DNA of 64,000 bases, taken from contig JAAVFQ010000021.1 in assembly GCA_014800685.1 (NCBI GenBank), positions 62,001-126,000 on the forward strand, written 5' to 3'. Numbering within the stretch: position 1 is the stretch's first letter; every line of letters begins with the position of its first letter. Source of the DNA: Bacteroidales bacterium. Lineage in GTDB: Bacteria > Bacteroidota > Bacteroidia > Bacteroidales > Muribaculaceae. The notes under the pieces were generated by a model that had not been told where the DNA came from, did not search any database, and saw only the letters and a program-made list of their open reading frames with translations. Shown in pieces: positions 53,401 to 62,668 of this stretch. The position numbers and the translations under genes were made by a program.

Positions 53401-54315
53401 ATGAAAAAGACTGCAATTATAGTGACGGGGCCGACTGCCGGTGGCAAGTCGGCCCTCTCCATTGACCTCGCCAAGGCTCTCTCTACAGAAATCATCTCGG
53501 CAGACAGCCGCCAGATTTTCGCCGACATTCCTATAGTGACCGCCCAGCCATCCATTGAGGAGCGCATGGGCATCCCTCATCATCTCATGGGGCATCTCCC
53601 TCTGGATGCCTACTATTCGGCCGCCTGCTTCGAGCAGGATGCCCTCGACCTCTCCGCCCATCTTTTCGACCGGCACGACACGGCCATCGTCTGCGGGGGC
53701 TCCATGATGTATGTAGATGCCTTCTGCTACGGCATTGACACGCTTCCCACCGTCCCCTCTGACCTCCGCACGGCCCTCGGCGAGCTTCATCGCAGAAAAG
53801 GGGATGAATGGCTTCTCGCCCGACTCGCCCAGGCCGACCCCGCCACTTTCGCCGGCATCGACCGCAAAAACATCAAGCGGGTCTTTCATGCCCTTGAAAT
53901 CACCCTTGCCGCCGGACGCCCTTATTCTACCCTGCTCACAGGACAGAAAAAGGAGCGCCCTTTCCGCATACTCAAGGTTATCGTGGAGCGGGAAAGAGAG
54001 CAGCTTTTCGCCCGCATCAATAATCGCGTGGGCGATATGCAGGCCAACGGTCTGCTGGAGGAGGCCCGACGCGTCTATCCCCTGAGGGGACTCAACTCTC
54101 TTAACACCGTAGGGCTAAAGGAGCTTTTCGCGCATTTCGACGGACTGATGAGTCTGGATGAGGCTCTCGACAGAATCCGCAAGAACACCCGCGTCTTTGC
54201 GAAAAAGCAGCTGACATGGCTGGCGCGTCCCATGCATGAAGACTCTCCGATAGAGACTATAAGGGTCCGCCCCGATGAGGCAGACCCTGTGCAGAAGATT
54301 TTATCTCGTCTCTGA
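53401..54315 (+). CDS. miaA: tRNA dimethylallyltransferase
   Basis: 304 residues. It adds the dimethylallyl group to A37 of tRNAs reading UNN codons. The P-loop is IVTGPTAGGKSALSID near residue 7, and the DSRQIF motif follows in ISADSRQIFADIPI. Also visible are GGSMMYVDAFCYGID and the tRNA-binding stretch LNTVGLKELFAHFDG. It ends at the exact base before the convergent murF-alr stop (54316), leaving no room for a shared terminator. Confidence 0.95.
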   Translation: MKKTAIIVTGPTAGGKSALSIDLAKALSTEIISADSRQIFADIPIVTAQPSIEERMGIPHHLMGHLPLDAYYSAACFEQDALDLSAHLFDRHDTAIVCGGSMMYVDAFCYGIDTLPTVPSDLRTALGELHRRKGDEWLLARLAQADPATFAGIDRKNIKRVFHALEITLAAGRPYSTLLTGQKKERPFRILKVIVEREREQLFARINNRVGDMQANGLLEEARRVYPLRGLNSLNTVGLKELFAHFDGLMSLDEALDRIRKNTRVFAKKQLTWLARPMHEDSPIETIRVRPDEADPVQKILSRL

Positions 54316-56817
54316 CTATTCTCTGTAATACACGCGCTTCACTCGCGGAGACACGGAGGTCAGTATTTCGTAAGGGATAGTGTCCAGGACATCTGCCAGC
54401 CTCTGCACGTCGGCCTCAGCGCCAAATATCTCTACGGCATCCCCCACACGACAATCCACATCCGTGACGTCGATCATGCAGGCATCCATGCAAATATTCC
54501 CCACCGTGGGGGCGTCCTTGCCATTGACGCGCACGCTGATGGCTCCGCGACCGAAATGACGGTTCATGCCATCGGCATAGCCTATCGGAATCGTGGCTAT
54601 ACGCGAAGGGCGCGTGAGGACTCCGCGACGCCCATAGCCTATGGTCTCCCCGGCTTCCCATTCGCGGATGGCTATGATGACGGTGCGCAAGGAGCTTACG
54701 GGGCTCAGCGGGCCCTCCATATCTTCCGGCAGGGTGCGCACGCCGTAAAGACCTATGCCCAGACGAGCCATATCGTAATGATATTGCGGATAGCGGAGAA
54801 TTCCGGCCGAGTTGAGCACGTGGCGCAATATTGGTCTGGAATATCGGCTTAACATATAGCCGGAATATTCTTCAAACCTCTTCAGCTGCAATTCGGTATA
54901 GTCGTTCATCTCCGGACAGTCGGCTGTGGCAAGATGCGAAAAGACAGATTTCGCCACCACATAGTCCTGGCTGCAGAGACGGTCCATGAGCTCCGGGAGC
55001 TCATCGCCGATAAATCCCATACGATGCATACCGGTGTCAAGCTTGATATGCACCGGATATTCCCTGATACCATTTTTGCGTGCTTCGCGGATGACGTCTT
55101 CAAGCATCTCGGCGCTATATATCTCCGGCTCCAGACTGTGAGCAAACATCTGCTTGTAGTTGACCACCTTAGGGTTCATCACCATCACGGGCATCGTGAT
55201 GCCATTCTTTCGCAGCTCTATCCCCTCATCGAGCACAGCCACGGCAAGATAAGCCGCTCCGGCATCCTGTAGCGTTTTGGCTATCTCAAGGCTGCCGGCG
55301 CCGTAGCCTCCGGCCTTCACCATCGCTATCAGTCCGGTGCCGCCGGGAAGATGGCTGCGGAAGTAGTTGAAATTTCTCACCACGGCGTCCAGATTGACTT
55401 CCAGGACTGTCTCATGAGTGCGGGCTTCAAGCATTTCGCGTATCATGTTGAAGTGGAAACCGGGCGCCCCTTTGAGCAGGATTATCTCGTCTGAGAAGTC
55501 GGAGGGCGACACCTCTTCAAGCATTCTCGCCGTGGTGGCATATCCTCTGAATTCTTCGTCGAACTTATCGGCATGGGCCACAAATCCTTCACCTATACCT
55601 ATCACTCTCTTCACTCCGAAGCTTCTGAAAAGATCGGCTATCCTGCCGTAGACATCCCCCTCGCCGCTTTCATGCCGCAGGTCGCTGACTATTACTATGG
55701 GGCTGAGCCCCTCAGTGGCATGACGGCGCTGGAAGTCAAGTGCCGGGATGAGCGATGAGAAGTCGGAGGTGTAGGAGTCCACGATTAGTGAGCAGCCATT
55801 GACGCCCTCTATCACCTGCAGGCGAGTCCCTACCGGACAAAGCATCGAGAATCGCTCCTCTATCACTTCGGCAGCTATCCCTCGCGAGAGCATGAAGGCA
55901 AGTGCATTGGCGCCATTCTCTATATCTTCATCAGAGGCGCCTGGGAGTTTCACGGTGCCGCTGACCTCTCCGCATCGGTAAGACATCAGCGCCCCCTCTT
56001 CTATCTCTGTCAATCCGGTGATTATTATTGCAGCCGGCGACTCGCCGTGTCTCGACCAGTCCCACACTTCGCGTCCCTCTCTATATGGAGCGAGGGCCTC
56101 GGTGATAAAGATGTCGTCGCTATTATATATAAGGTGCTTTACAGAGGCCGGCGAGGCGAGCAGAGCCTTTTCAGCCGCCTTATGAGCGAGACTGCCGAAT
56201 CCCTCTGAGTGTTCATCTCCGATGTTAGTGACTATCACGCTATCGGGCGCTATCATGTCGGCCAGTCTCTTCATCTCACCTTCCCGCGACACTCCGGCCT
56301 CTATCACTGCCAGGCCCGTGGTGTCGCCTATCTGCCAGAGGGAGAGCGGCACGCCTATCTGCGAATTATAACTACGCGGCGAACGTATGGTCTCGGCCAG
56401 AGGCTCCATGAGCTGGAATATCCATTCCTTGAGGGTGGTCTTGCCCCGCGAGCCGGTGATGGCAAGTAGCGTGCCACTGAGGCTCGTGCGTGCCAGATGG
56501 CCTACGGCCTGAAGCGCACGCAGCGTGTCAGGCACCTTTATATATATAGCGTCCTTCTCGGCGGAAGCGGGAATCTCATCTACTACAAATGACCTCACTC
56601 CGGCCTTATAAAGCAATGACATAAAGCGATGTCCGTCGTTACGCTCGCTTCTCAGGGCGAAGAAGAGCGTAGAGGCGGGCAGCGTCAGTGAGCGCGAATC
56701 CGTCAGGAGCGCGGTGATGACTCTTTTTATCCCCTCAGGGGTCTCCCCCGACACTCTCACTCCCTCTCCGAAGGCTTCCGAAAGCCTCTCTATGATGGTT
56801 TCTATTTGAAGCTGCAT
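54316..56817 (-). CDS. murF-alr: Fused MurF ligase and alanine racemase
   Basis: 833 residues. Residues about 1-455 are MurF, which adds D-Ala-D-Ala to UDP-MurNAc-tripeptide; the ATP loop is AITGSRGKTTLKEWIFQL near 115. Residues about 465-833 are alanine racemase, with the PLP lysine in GLIAMVKAGGYGAG near 500 and the catalytic Tyr region GYGRRGVL near 720. One polypeptide thus makes D-Ala and adds the D-Ala-D-Ala unit, a fusion widely seen in Bacteroidota. The sequence AMVKAGGYGAG differs slightly from the usual MVKADAYGHG. The likely -7 element is TAAATTTG at 56841-56848, minus strand. Confidence 0.95.
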   Translation of the reverse strand: MQLQIETIIERLSEAFGEGVRVSGETPEGIKRVITALLTDSRSLTLPASTLFFALRSERNDGHRFMSLLYKAGVRSFVVDEIPASAEKDAIYIKVPDTLRALQAVGHLARTSLSGTLLAITGSRGKTTLKEWIFQLMEPLAETIRSPRSYNSQIGVPLSLWQIGDTTGLAVIEAGVSREGEMKRLADMIAPDSVIVTNIGDEHSEGFGSLAHKAAEKALLASPASVKHLIYNSDDIFITEALAPYREGREVWDWSRHGESPAAIIITGLTEIEEGALMSYRCGEVSGTVKLPGASDEDIENGANALAFMLSRGIAAEVIEERFSMLCPVGTRLQVIEGVNGCSLIVDSYTSDFSSLIPALDFQRRHATEGLSPIVIVSDLRHESGEGDVYGRIADLFRSFGVKRVIGIGEGFVAHADKFDEEFRGYATTARMLEEVSPSDFSDEIILLKGAPGFHFNMIREMLEARTHETVLEVNLDAVVRNFNYFRSHLPGGTGLIAMVKAGGYGAGSLEIAKTLQDAGAAYLAVAVLDEGIELRKNGITMPVMVMNPKVVNYKQMFAHSLEPEIYSAEMLEDVIREARKNGIREYPVHIKLDTGMHRMGFIGDELPELMDRLCSQDYVVAKSVFSHLATADCPEMNDYTELQLKRFEEYSGYMLSRYSRPILRHVLNSAGILRYPQYHYDMARLGIGLYGVRTLPEDMEGPLSPVSSLRTVIIAIREWEAGETIGYGRRGVLTRPSRIATIPIGYADGMNRHFGRGAISVRVNGKDAPTVGNICMDACMIDVTDVDCRVGDAVEIFGAEADVQRLADVLDTIPYEILTSVSPRVKRVYYRE

Positions 56818-56917
56818 ACTTTTTTACGTTAAGTAAACTGCAAATTTAATACTTTTTTTTCACTTCTGCTCCTTGTGCTCTCAACAGATTTTTCATGATG
56901 TTGTTATAATAAGTAAG

Positions 56918-57103
56918 TAAGTAAGTGAGAAAAATTAATGTACATATAAAACGAAGGAATTTTTGGAGATAATTTTCCGGCGAAACGAGAGAAGATATAA
57001 GCTTATCTGACTGAGTGTCAACGGGAAATTAGCCCAAAAGGGCAAGTTTTATTGTACAAGAGTTTCATCTCACATATATCATTTAATTTTTTGAACTTAC
57101 TTA
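56918..57103 (+). mobile_element. MITE-like element, copy B (186 bp)
   Basis: Same ends (TAAGTAAGTGAGAAAAATTA and TTTGAACTTACTTA), same length and about 85% identity by eye to 34612-34797. The left flank has extra TAAG repeats from 56910. It is non-coding. The rest of the 56818-57143 gap carries the murF-alr promoter and nothing else I can see. Confidence 0.75.
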
Positions 57104-57143
57104 GTCACCCACCTTTCTCATAATTCTCAAAACTCGTTCCACT

Positions 57144-58817
57144 ATGCAGCTGAAAAATTTCATCAAGATATACGAGAAATCATTTATCGAAAACTGGGAA
57201 CTTCCGGCCCTGACCGACTATCCCACCGGCCGCACTCTGAATTATAGCGATGTAGCCCGCGATATAGCTCTTTCTCATGTGCTTTTTGAGTCGCTCGGCA
57301 TTCGCCGCGGCTCCAAGATAGCCCTCTGCGGCAAAGACACCTCGGCGTGGGTGGTGGCCTACATGGCGGCCGTCACCTACGGAGCCGTTATCGTGCCTAT
57401 CCTTTCGGAGTTTAATCCTGTGGACATCACTCACATCGTGAATCATTCAGAAGCGGAGATTCTCTTCATCTCCGAGTCTATCTGGGAGCATATCGAGCCG
57501 GAACGTCTCCTGACGGTGAAGGGCGTTTTCTCCATTGACAATAAAAAAATTCTTCACGAGGGCACAGGTCTGGAGCTTGCCCGCGCTGTCCGCCTTCTGA
57601 AGCGCCGCTTCAATCGTCGCTATCCCGACGGATTCACGTCGGAGTGTATTTCCTATCCCGACCGCGACAATAGCGAAGTGGTTGAAATCAATTATACCTC
57701 CGGCACCACCGGCTTCTCGAAGGGCGTGATGCTCACGGGCGAGAATCTGGCGGGCAACGTATGTTTCGGCATGTCGTCCGAACTGCATTTCCGCTCCTCG
57801 CGGGCTCTCTCTTTTCTCCCGCTGGCCCACGCATACGGCTGCGCGTTCGACATGCTGACACCCCTGGCGGTAGGCTCCCATATCACTCTGCTTTGCAAGA
57901 CTCCCTCGCCCCGGGTGCTCATCAAAGCCCTCGCGGAGGTGAGGCCTCATCTGGTCATCTGCGTGCCGCTCATTCTCGAAAAAATCTATAAGAGCCAGAT
58001 TTTACCGTTAATCTCAAAGGGCACCATGCGCTGGACTCTCGCCGTCCCCTTCCTTGACTCGCTGATATATGCCAAAATCCGCAAAAAACTCATCGAGGCC
58101 TTCGGAGGCGAGTTTGAAGAGGTTATCGTAGGGGGCGCTCCGCTCAATCATGAAGTGGAGGATTTTCTGCACAAGATAAAATTCCCCTTCACCGTAGGCT
58201 ATGGCATGACGGAGTGCGGCCCGCTGATTTCCTATACACCCTGGCGCAAATTTATTCCGGGCTCTTCGGGGCGCGTCCTCCCGGGCATGGAGGCCAAGAT
58301 TCTTAGCAGCGACCCGAAAAGCGTGCCGGGCGAGATATGCGTCAGAGGCACAAATGTCATGAAGGGCTACTTTAAAAATCCGGAAGCCACGGAGGCCGTG
58401 CTTGACAAAGAGGGATGGCTGCACACCGGAGACATGGGCACCCTCTCGGACGACTGCACTCTCTTCATTCGAGGCCGCTCCAAAACGATGATTCTATCAG
58501 CCAACGGACAGAACATTTATCCGGAAGAAATAGAGGCTAAGCTCAATAATATGCCCTTCGTGGCCGAGAGCCTTGTTGTGGAACGTGACGGACGACTCGT
58601 CGGACTCGTCTATCCCGATTACGACGCGCTCGACCGGCTCGGCATCCGCTCATCCGAACTTCCGTCTCAGCTTGAGACTATCCGCGTGGAGCTCAATAAG
58701 CTCGTGGCTCCATACGAACGTCTGGCTGAAATACGCGCCATCCCTAATGAATTTGAAAAGACCCCAAAGAGAAGCATTAAACGATTCCTTTACACCACAG
58801 ACCCAATACAAAAATAG
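57144..58817 (+). CDS. AMP-binding acyl-CoA synthetase (long-chain fatty acid type)
   Basis: 557 residues. It activates a fatty acid to acyl-AMP and then acyl-CoA. Adenylation motifs: NYTSGTTGFSKGVMLTG near residue 180, GYGMTECGPLISYTP near 350, GWLHTGDMGTLSDD near 425, and the catalytic Lys region FEKTPKRSIKRFLY at the C-terminus. No signal or membrane helices. It is 40 bp downstream of MITE copy B, which may supply its leader. The chain-length preference is not visible. Confidence 0.9.
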   Translation: MQLKNFIKIYEKSFIENWELPALTDYPTGRTLNYSDVARDIALSHVLFESLGIRRGSKIALCGKDTSAWVVAYMAAVTYGAVIVPILSEFNPVDITHIVNHSEAEILFISESIWEHIEPERLLTVKGVFSIDNKKILHEGTGLELARAVRLLKRRFNRRYPDGFTSECISYPDRDNSEVVEINYTSGTTGFSKGVMLTGENLAGNVCFGMSSELHFRSSRALSFLPLAHAYGCAFDMLTPLAVGSHITLLCKTPSPRVLIKALAEVRPHLVICVPLILEKIYKSQILPLISKGTMRWTLAVPFLDSLIYAKIRKKLIEAFGGEFEEVIVGGAPLNHEVEDFLHKIKFPFTVGYGMTECGPLISYTPWRKFIPGSSGRVLPGMEAKILSSDPKSVPGEICVRGTNVMKGYFKNPEATEAVLDKEGWLHTGDMGTLSDDCTLFIRGRSKTMILSANGQNIYPEEIEAKLNNMPFVAESLVVERDGRLVGLVYPDYDALDRLGIRSSELPSQLETIRVELNKLVAPYERLAEIRAIPNEFEKTPKRSIKRFLYTTDPIQK

Positions 58818-58824
58818 GTCATTA

Positions 58825-58908
58825 CTGTTAAAATACGCCAAATTTTAACAGTCAAAAGTTAAATTCAGGCTAAAATAGCATCTGTCGTGCATTTTTTAGC
58901 CTGAATTT
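58825..58908. terminator. Two hairpins after the acyl-CoA ligase
   Basis: CTGTTAAAAT pairs with ATTTTAACAG (58825-58851). AAATTCAGGCTAAAA then pairs perfectly with TTTTAGCCTGAATTT (58861-58908). Together they isolate the ligase from the small lipoprotein gene. Confidence 0.6.
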
Positions 58909-58909
58909 C

Positions 58910-58940
58910 TTGCATCATCCGCGAATTGATATTAACTTTG
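58910..58940 (+). promoter_or_regulatory. Promoter of the small lipoprotein
   Basis: TTGC at 58910-58913, a 19-bp spacer, and TAACTTTG at 58933-58940. Confidence 0.7.
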
Positions 58941-58994
58941 CATCGTTTTTCACAGCAAAAGAACATTGTTTTATTATTTTAATTTGTAACAAAG

Positions 58995-59195
58995 ATGAAA
59001 AAGATCGTTTTATCGCTCGCTGTTCTCGCAAGCATCGCTCTCGTTTCTTGTGGCGACAAGAAGGCAGAAACTACTGCTGATTCTGACACTGTAGCAACTG
59101 AGGTTGTTGAGGATTCTGCTATCGCTGAAGACTCTGCTGCCGCTCCTGCTGACTCTGCTGCTGCTACTGAGACTCCCGCTGACTCTGCTAAGTAA
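58995..59195 (+). CDS. Tiny Ala/Asp/Ser-rich lipoprotein
   Basis: 66 residues. The signal peptide ends in lipobox ALVSCGDKK near residue 18; the mature ~45 residues are nearly all Ala, Asp, Ser, Thr and Glu, with repeats of DSAAA and PADSA. It would be an acidic, disordered, surface-tethered peptide. Codons are mostly GCT, TCT and ACT, unlike the C-ending codons of its neighbours, as expected for high expression. It has its own consensus promoter and a strong terminator. Function unknown. Confidence 0.85.
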   Translation: MKKIVLSLAVLASIALVSCGDKKAETTADSDTVATEVVEDSAIAEDSAAAPADSAAATETPADSAK

Positions 59196-59229
59196 GAACA
59201 GCTCTCACAAGCGAACACAGAAAATAAGT

Positions 59230-59266
59230 ATCGGATACCCGTTTCGGGCATCCGATTACTTTTTTA
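59230..59266 (+). terminator. Intrinsic terminator after the small lipoprotein
   Basis: ATCGGATACCC pairs with GGGCATCCGAT around TTTC, followed by ACTTTTTTA. Confidence 0.85.
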
Positions 59267-59312
59267 TATACCTAATCCCTCCCAAAAGAATCTCCCCATA
59301 ACCTAATAACCT

Positions 59313-59347
59313 TTATAAATCTTATAAATCTTATAAATCTTATAAAC
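59313..59347. repeat. 9-bp tandem repeat, about 4 units
   Basis: TTATAAATC is repeated three times in full, with a fourth partial unit (TTATAAAC). Confidence 0.85.
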
Positions 59348-59357
59348 TACTAAAAAA

Positions 59358-59389
59358 GAGGGTGCAGCAAAAAATATTGCCACACCCTC
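59358..59389. repeat. Dispersed hairpin, degenerate copy
   Basis: GAGGGTGCAGCAA pairs with TTGCCACACCCTC with two imperfect positions. It lies between the small lipoprotein gene and the convergent aminotransferase. Confidence 0.55.
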
Positions 59390-59410
59390 GTGCGTAAAAA
59401 ATATCTATTC

Positions 59411-60604
59411 TCAGACGAGCTTCGCGCTTGCCTCGCGGATACGACGCATAGCCTCGCGGATATTATCATCGCTTGTCGCATAGCTCATGCGAAGATAGCC
59501 CGGACAGCAGAAAGCGGCGCCATCCACGCAGGCCACATGAGCCTCTTCAAGCAGATACATCACATAGTCTGCGCTCGACTCTATGACACGATCACCACAG
59601 CGCTTGCCGATATAGGCCTCCACCTTGGGGAAGAGATAGAAGGCACCCTGCGGCTCATTGACCACCCATCCGGGAATCTCGCGCGCAAGTTCTACTATAA
59701 GATTGCGGCGACGCTCGAAGGCTTTGCGCATATCCTCAATGCAATCCTGAGGACCATTATAAGCGGCCTCTGCAGCCTTCTGCGCTATGGAAGAAGCGCC
59801 TGACGTGTACTGACCCTGAAGCTTAGTGACTGCCTTTGCCACCTCTTTAGGACCGGCCATATAGCCTATGCGCCAGCCTGTCATAGCGTAGGCTTTGGAG
59901 ACTCCGTTGATGATGATGACACGGTCATGCACGTTGCCACACTGAGCTATGCTGGCCACTTCGCCGCAGAAATTGATATGCTCATAGATATCATCGGCAA
60001 GTATCAGCACGTCAGGATACTTGGCAAGCACGTCAGCCAGCGCCTGAAGCTCTTCGCGGGTATATACGGAGCCGGTGGGATTGCTCGGCGAGTTGAGCAT
60101 CACCATACGGGTCTTGGTGGTGATAGCAGATTCGAGCTGTGCGGGGGTTATCTTGAAGTTGCTCTCCACTCCGGTAGGGATAGTCACGGTGACACCCTCG
60201 GCCAGTTTCACCATTTCCACATAGCTCACCCATGCGGGCACGGGGATGATCACCTCATCGCCGGGATTGATAGTAGCAAGCAGCACATTGCAGAGTTCCT
60301 GTTTGGCACCGTTGCCCACCACGATACAGTCGGGAGTATATTCCAGACCATTCTCACGGCGCAGCTTTTCGCAAACCGCCTCGCGGAGCGAGAGGTAGCC
60401 GGCTACGGGTGTGTAGCGTGAATAGTTTTCATCGATGGCTTTTTTGGCGGCCTCCTTTATGAAGTCCGGAGTATCGAAGTCCGGTTCTCCCACCGACATG
60501 TTGATGACGTCAACACCGGCGGCGCGGAGTTCGGCACTTTTCTGCGACATTGCAAGAGTCGCTGAGGGGGCGAGATTCTGCACTCGCTGGGAAATTTGCA
60601 TCAT
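59411..60604 (-). CDS. PLP-dependent aminotransferase (aspartate aminotransferase type)
   Basis: 397 residues of class I/II, fold type I. The PLP lysine is in INGVSKAYAMTGWRIGYMAG near residue 235; other contacts are NGAKQELCN near 100, NSPSNPTGSVY near 170, LADDIYEHINF near 200, and the C-terminal Arg in GYLRMSYATSDDNI. It probably moves amino groups between aspartate and 2-oxoglutarate. The minus-strand TAACTTTG at 60698-60705 is its likely -7 element, divergent from the lipoprotein operon. Confidence 0.93.
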   Translation of the reverse strand: MMQISQRVQNLAPSATLAMSQKSAELRAAGVDVINMSVGEPDFDTPDFIKEAAKKAIDENYSRYTPVAGYLSLREAVCEKLRRENGLEYTPDCIVVGNGAKQELCNVLLATINPGDEVIIPVPAWVSYVEMVKLAEGVTVTIPTGVESNFKITPAQLESAITTKTRMVMLNSPSNPTGSVYTREELQALADVLAKYPDVLILADDIYEHINFCGEVASIAQCGNVHDRVIIINGVSKAYAMTGWRIGYMAGPKEVAKAVTKLQGQYTSGASSIAQKAAEAAYNGPQDCIEDMRKAFERRRNLIVELAREIPGWVVNEPQGAFYLFPKVEAYIGKRCGDRVIESSADYVMYLLEEAHVACVDGAAFCCPGYLRMSYATSDDNIREAMRRIREASAKLV

Positions 60605-60728
60605 TACGAGTTCTTCTTTTGTATGAGATATTCAGTTAGGGAGCTCTTTTCGCTCCGGCTTTCATGAGGGCTTTTAACCCTCATCCTATTAATTTCGCAA
60701 AGTTACAAATTATTTCCCAAACTTTTAC

Positions 60729-60736
60729 TAACTTTG
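60729..60736 (+). promoter_or_regulatory. -7 element of the lipoprotein/ABC operon
   Basis: TAACTTTG, 24 bp before ATG 60760; back-to-back with the aminotransferase promoter. Confidence 0.6.
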
Positions 60737-60759
60737 CAGTAAAATATTTCTCACCCGCT

Positions 60760-62013
60760 ATGGCTGTAAAATCTTTATTGCGACTCCTCTTAGGACTCCT
60801 TATCATCCCTCTCTTCGCCTCTTGCTCCGACGACAAGGCTTCTCAGGCAGAAGACCTTCTCGCTTCCGTGCCCGCAGATGCCGACATGGCCGGCGTCATT
60901 GACATGGAGGCTGTCATCTCTCATCTCGAGCTTGACAAAAAGAATCCGCTCCCGGAATTGAAGAAAAGACTCGAGACTCTCCATCTCAATCCCGATTGTC
61001 TCTCCGGAACGCGAATGTCGGTGGCCGTAGTTTTCTCCCGTGGCTCAAAACTTTATATCACCGGATATCTCGATGACTCAAAAGCCTTCAAAAAGGCCTT
61101 CTCAGCCCTCTCCAAGTCCACTTTCAAGGCTGAGGGGAACGTAGACCTCTGTCAGGCCTCTACCGGACAGTGGGCTACCGTCTGCGGCAATCAGTTCTGG
61201 CTCTGCGACAGAGGCACACCGGATGCCAATGAAATCAGAGACTATTCCGCTCAGAGCAAAGGCTATCTCTCGCGAAAGGGGGCTGAGCGGCTGCTTGAGT
61301 TCAAGCATGACATGGCCATCCTCGGCTCTATATCTAACTTTATCAGAAACTTCTCCCCCAACACGAAGGAGGATTTCTCCTCGGCTCTCGTCATCAACTC
61401 CCTTTTTGCCGACCCTCAGTTTGCCGACGCATGGATAGATTTCGAAAAGGAGTGCCTCACTCTCGATGCCGGTTTTCTCAACTCCTCTTCCAAGCCAGCC
61501 GAATTTACGCTCCCTCTCAAGAAAATTGACGCCGAGGTGGTGAAACAGACTGTCACCTCTGCCGACATGATTTTCGCCGCCAACATACCCTCGGACGCTA
61601 TTAAACGCATTGGCAAAAACTTCGGTGCTTTCCTCCCTATGCAGAATCTGGAGGCGCTTGACGGCACTATCGCCATCGCTGCCTCCGAGAAGGAGAGAGC
61701 CATCTCGGGCGTTATCCTCACTAACGGCAAAAACATTTCCGGACTCACCCTCCTCATCAACGAGCTCGCACCTATGGATACCGAAGTGAAGGACAACCTC
61801 CTCTTCTTCCATACCCCCGGCTCTATCACCGGCCCGGTCAATGTGGCAGAGGCTGCCAAAAGCTTCGGACACTCATACGTGGGCGCCATTTTCAAGCCCT
61901 CACGAAGCGCCAATTTCCCCTTCTCTGACAAGTGGGTCAATCTTAGCATCTACCCCTCAGGAAGTTCTGCACGCATTGCCATTAAGCTCTCTTCAACACC
62001 TCTGTCAAAATGA
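60760..62013 (+). CDS. Lipoprotein of unknown function, first gene of an ABC operon
   Basis: 417 residues from ATG 60760, since the upstream frame crosses the promoter. The lipobox is LFASCSDDKA near residue 23. After it comes LLASVPADADMAGVIDMEAV, an opening similar to that of DUF4836-type lipoproteins, but I cannot assign the family firmly. The rest alternates strands and helices, without further motifs. The stop overlaps the start of the ABC ATPase by 4 bp, so it is probably a partner of the transporter. It may be an accessory or substrate-binding lipoprotein. Confidence 0.7.
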   Translation: MAVKSLLRLLLGLLIIPLFASCSDDKASQAEDLLASVPADADMAGVIDMEAVISHLELDKKNPLPELKKRLETLHLNPDCLSGTRMSVAVVFSRGSKLYITGYLDDSKAFKKAFSALSKSTFKAEGNVDLCQASTGQWATVCGNQFWLCDRGTPDANEIRDYSAQSKGYLSRKGAERLLEFKHDMAILGSISNFIRNFSPNTKEDFSSALVINSLFADPQFADAWIDFEKECLTLDAGFLNSSSKPAEFTLPLKKIDAEVVKQTVTSADMIFAANIPSDAIKRIGKNFGAFLPMQNLEALDGTIAIAASEKERAISGVILTNGKNISGLTLLINELAPMDTEVKDNLLFFHTPGSITGPVNVAEAAKSFGHSYVGAIFKPSRSANFPFSDKWVNLSIYPSGSSARIAIKLSSTPLSK

Positions 62014-62663
62014 CCATCGAGAGCATCACACTCCGCGACACCCTGCCGCGCGTTTTCCGTGAGGAGTCCATACCCCCTTCCGACGTCTGGAAAAAGTCTT
62101 TGACTTTCGAGCGTGGGAAAAGATACCTTATAGAAGCTGCCTCCGGCACCGGAAAGTCTTCCCTCTGCGCCTATATCTTCGGCGCCAGAACAGATTATGA
62201 CGGTCAGATTCTTTTCAATCGGCAGCACGACATCTCTACCATCTCTCCCGATGAATGGCAATCTCTCCGCCGCTCCTCCATCGCTTATCTTCCGCAGGAA
62301 CTGGCACTCTTCCCGGAGATGACCGCCCTGCAAAACATTATGCTGAAAAACTCCCTCACCGACGCTCTCACGGAGAAGGAGATCCGCAACTATCTCGACG
62401 AGCTCGGCATAGGACACCGCACAGACTATCCCGTGGGACGCATGTCTATCGGCCAGCAGCAGCGCGTAGCCATCATCAGGGCTATATGCCAGCCCTTCAG
62501 CTTCCTGCTTCTCGACGAACCGGTATCTCACCTTGATGCCCGCAATAATGCCATCGCCGCACGAATCCTTATGCACGAGGCTGCAAGATATGATGCCGCC
62601 ATCATTGCTACTTCTGTCGGCAATCAGCTTCTCCTTCCCGACTCCATACTTATAAAGCTCTGA
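62010..62663 (+). CDS. ABC transporter ATP-binding protein (MacB/LolD-like)
   Basis: 217 residues. Walker A is IEAASGTGKSSLCAYIFG near residue 45, the Q-loop is in AYLPQELALFPEMTALQNIM, the signature is RMSIGQQQRVAIIRA near 148 (an SIGQQQR variant of LSGGQ), and Walker B is FLLLDEPVSHLDARNN near 170. The size and Q-loop context fit ATPases that work with FtsX-like permeases. It is translationally coupled to the lipoprotein and followed 5 bp later by the permease. Confidence 0.92.
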   Translation: MTIESITLRDTLPRVFREESIPPSDVWKKSLTFERGKRYLIEAASGTGKSSLCAYIFGARTDYDGQILFNRQHDISTISPDEWQSLRRSSIAYLPQELALFPEMTALQNIMLKNSLTDALTEKEIRNYLDELGIGHRTDYPVGRMSIGQQQRVAIIRAICQPFSFLLLDEPVSHLDARNNAIAARILMHEAARYDAAIIATSVGNQLLLPDSILIKL

Positions 62664-62668
62664 AAACA

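Noticed and set aside
52178..53416. 412-residue minus-strand frame opposite pepT
   Set aside because: Antisense shadow; pepT has all metal ligands and a promoter.
54316..56817. MurF-Alr as two genes joined by a sequencing error
   Set aside because: The frame is uninterrupted and the fusion is the normal arrangement in Bacteroidota.
59313..59347. Possible CRISPR array (short direct repeats)
   Set aside because: 9-bp units repeat without spacers; a simple tandem repeat. No cas gene is in the window.
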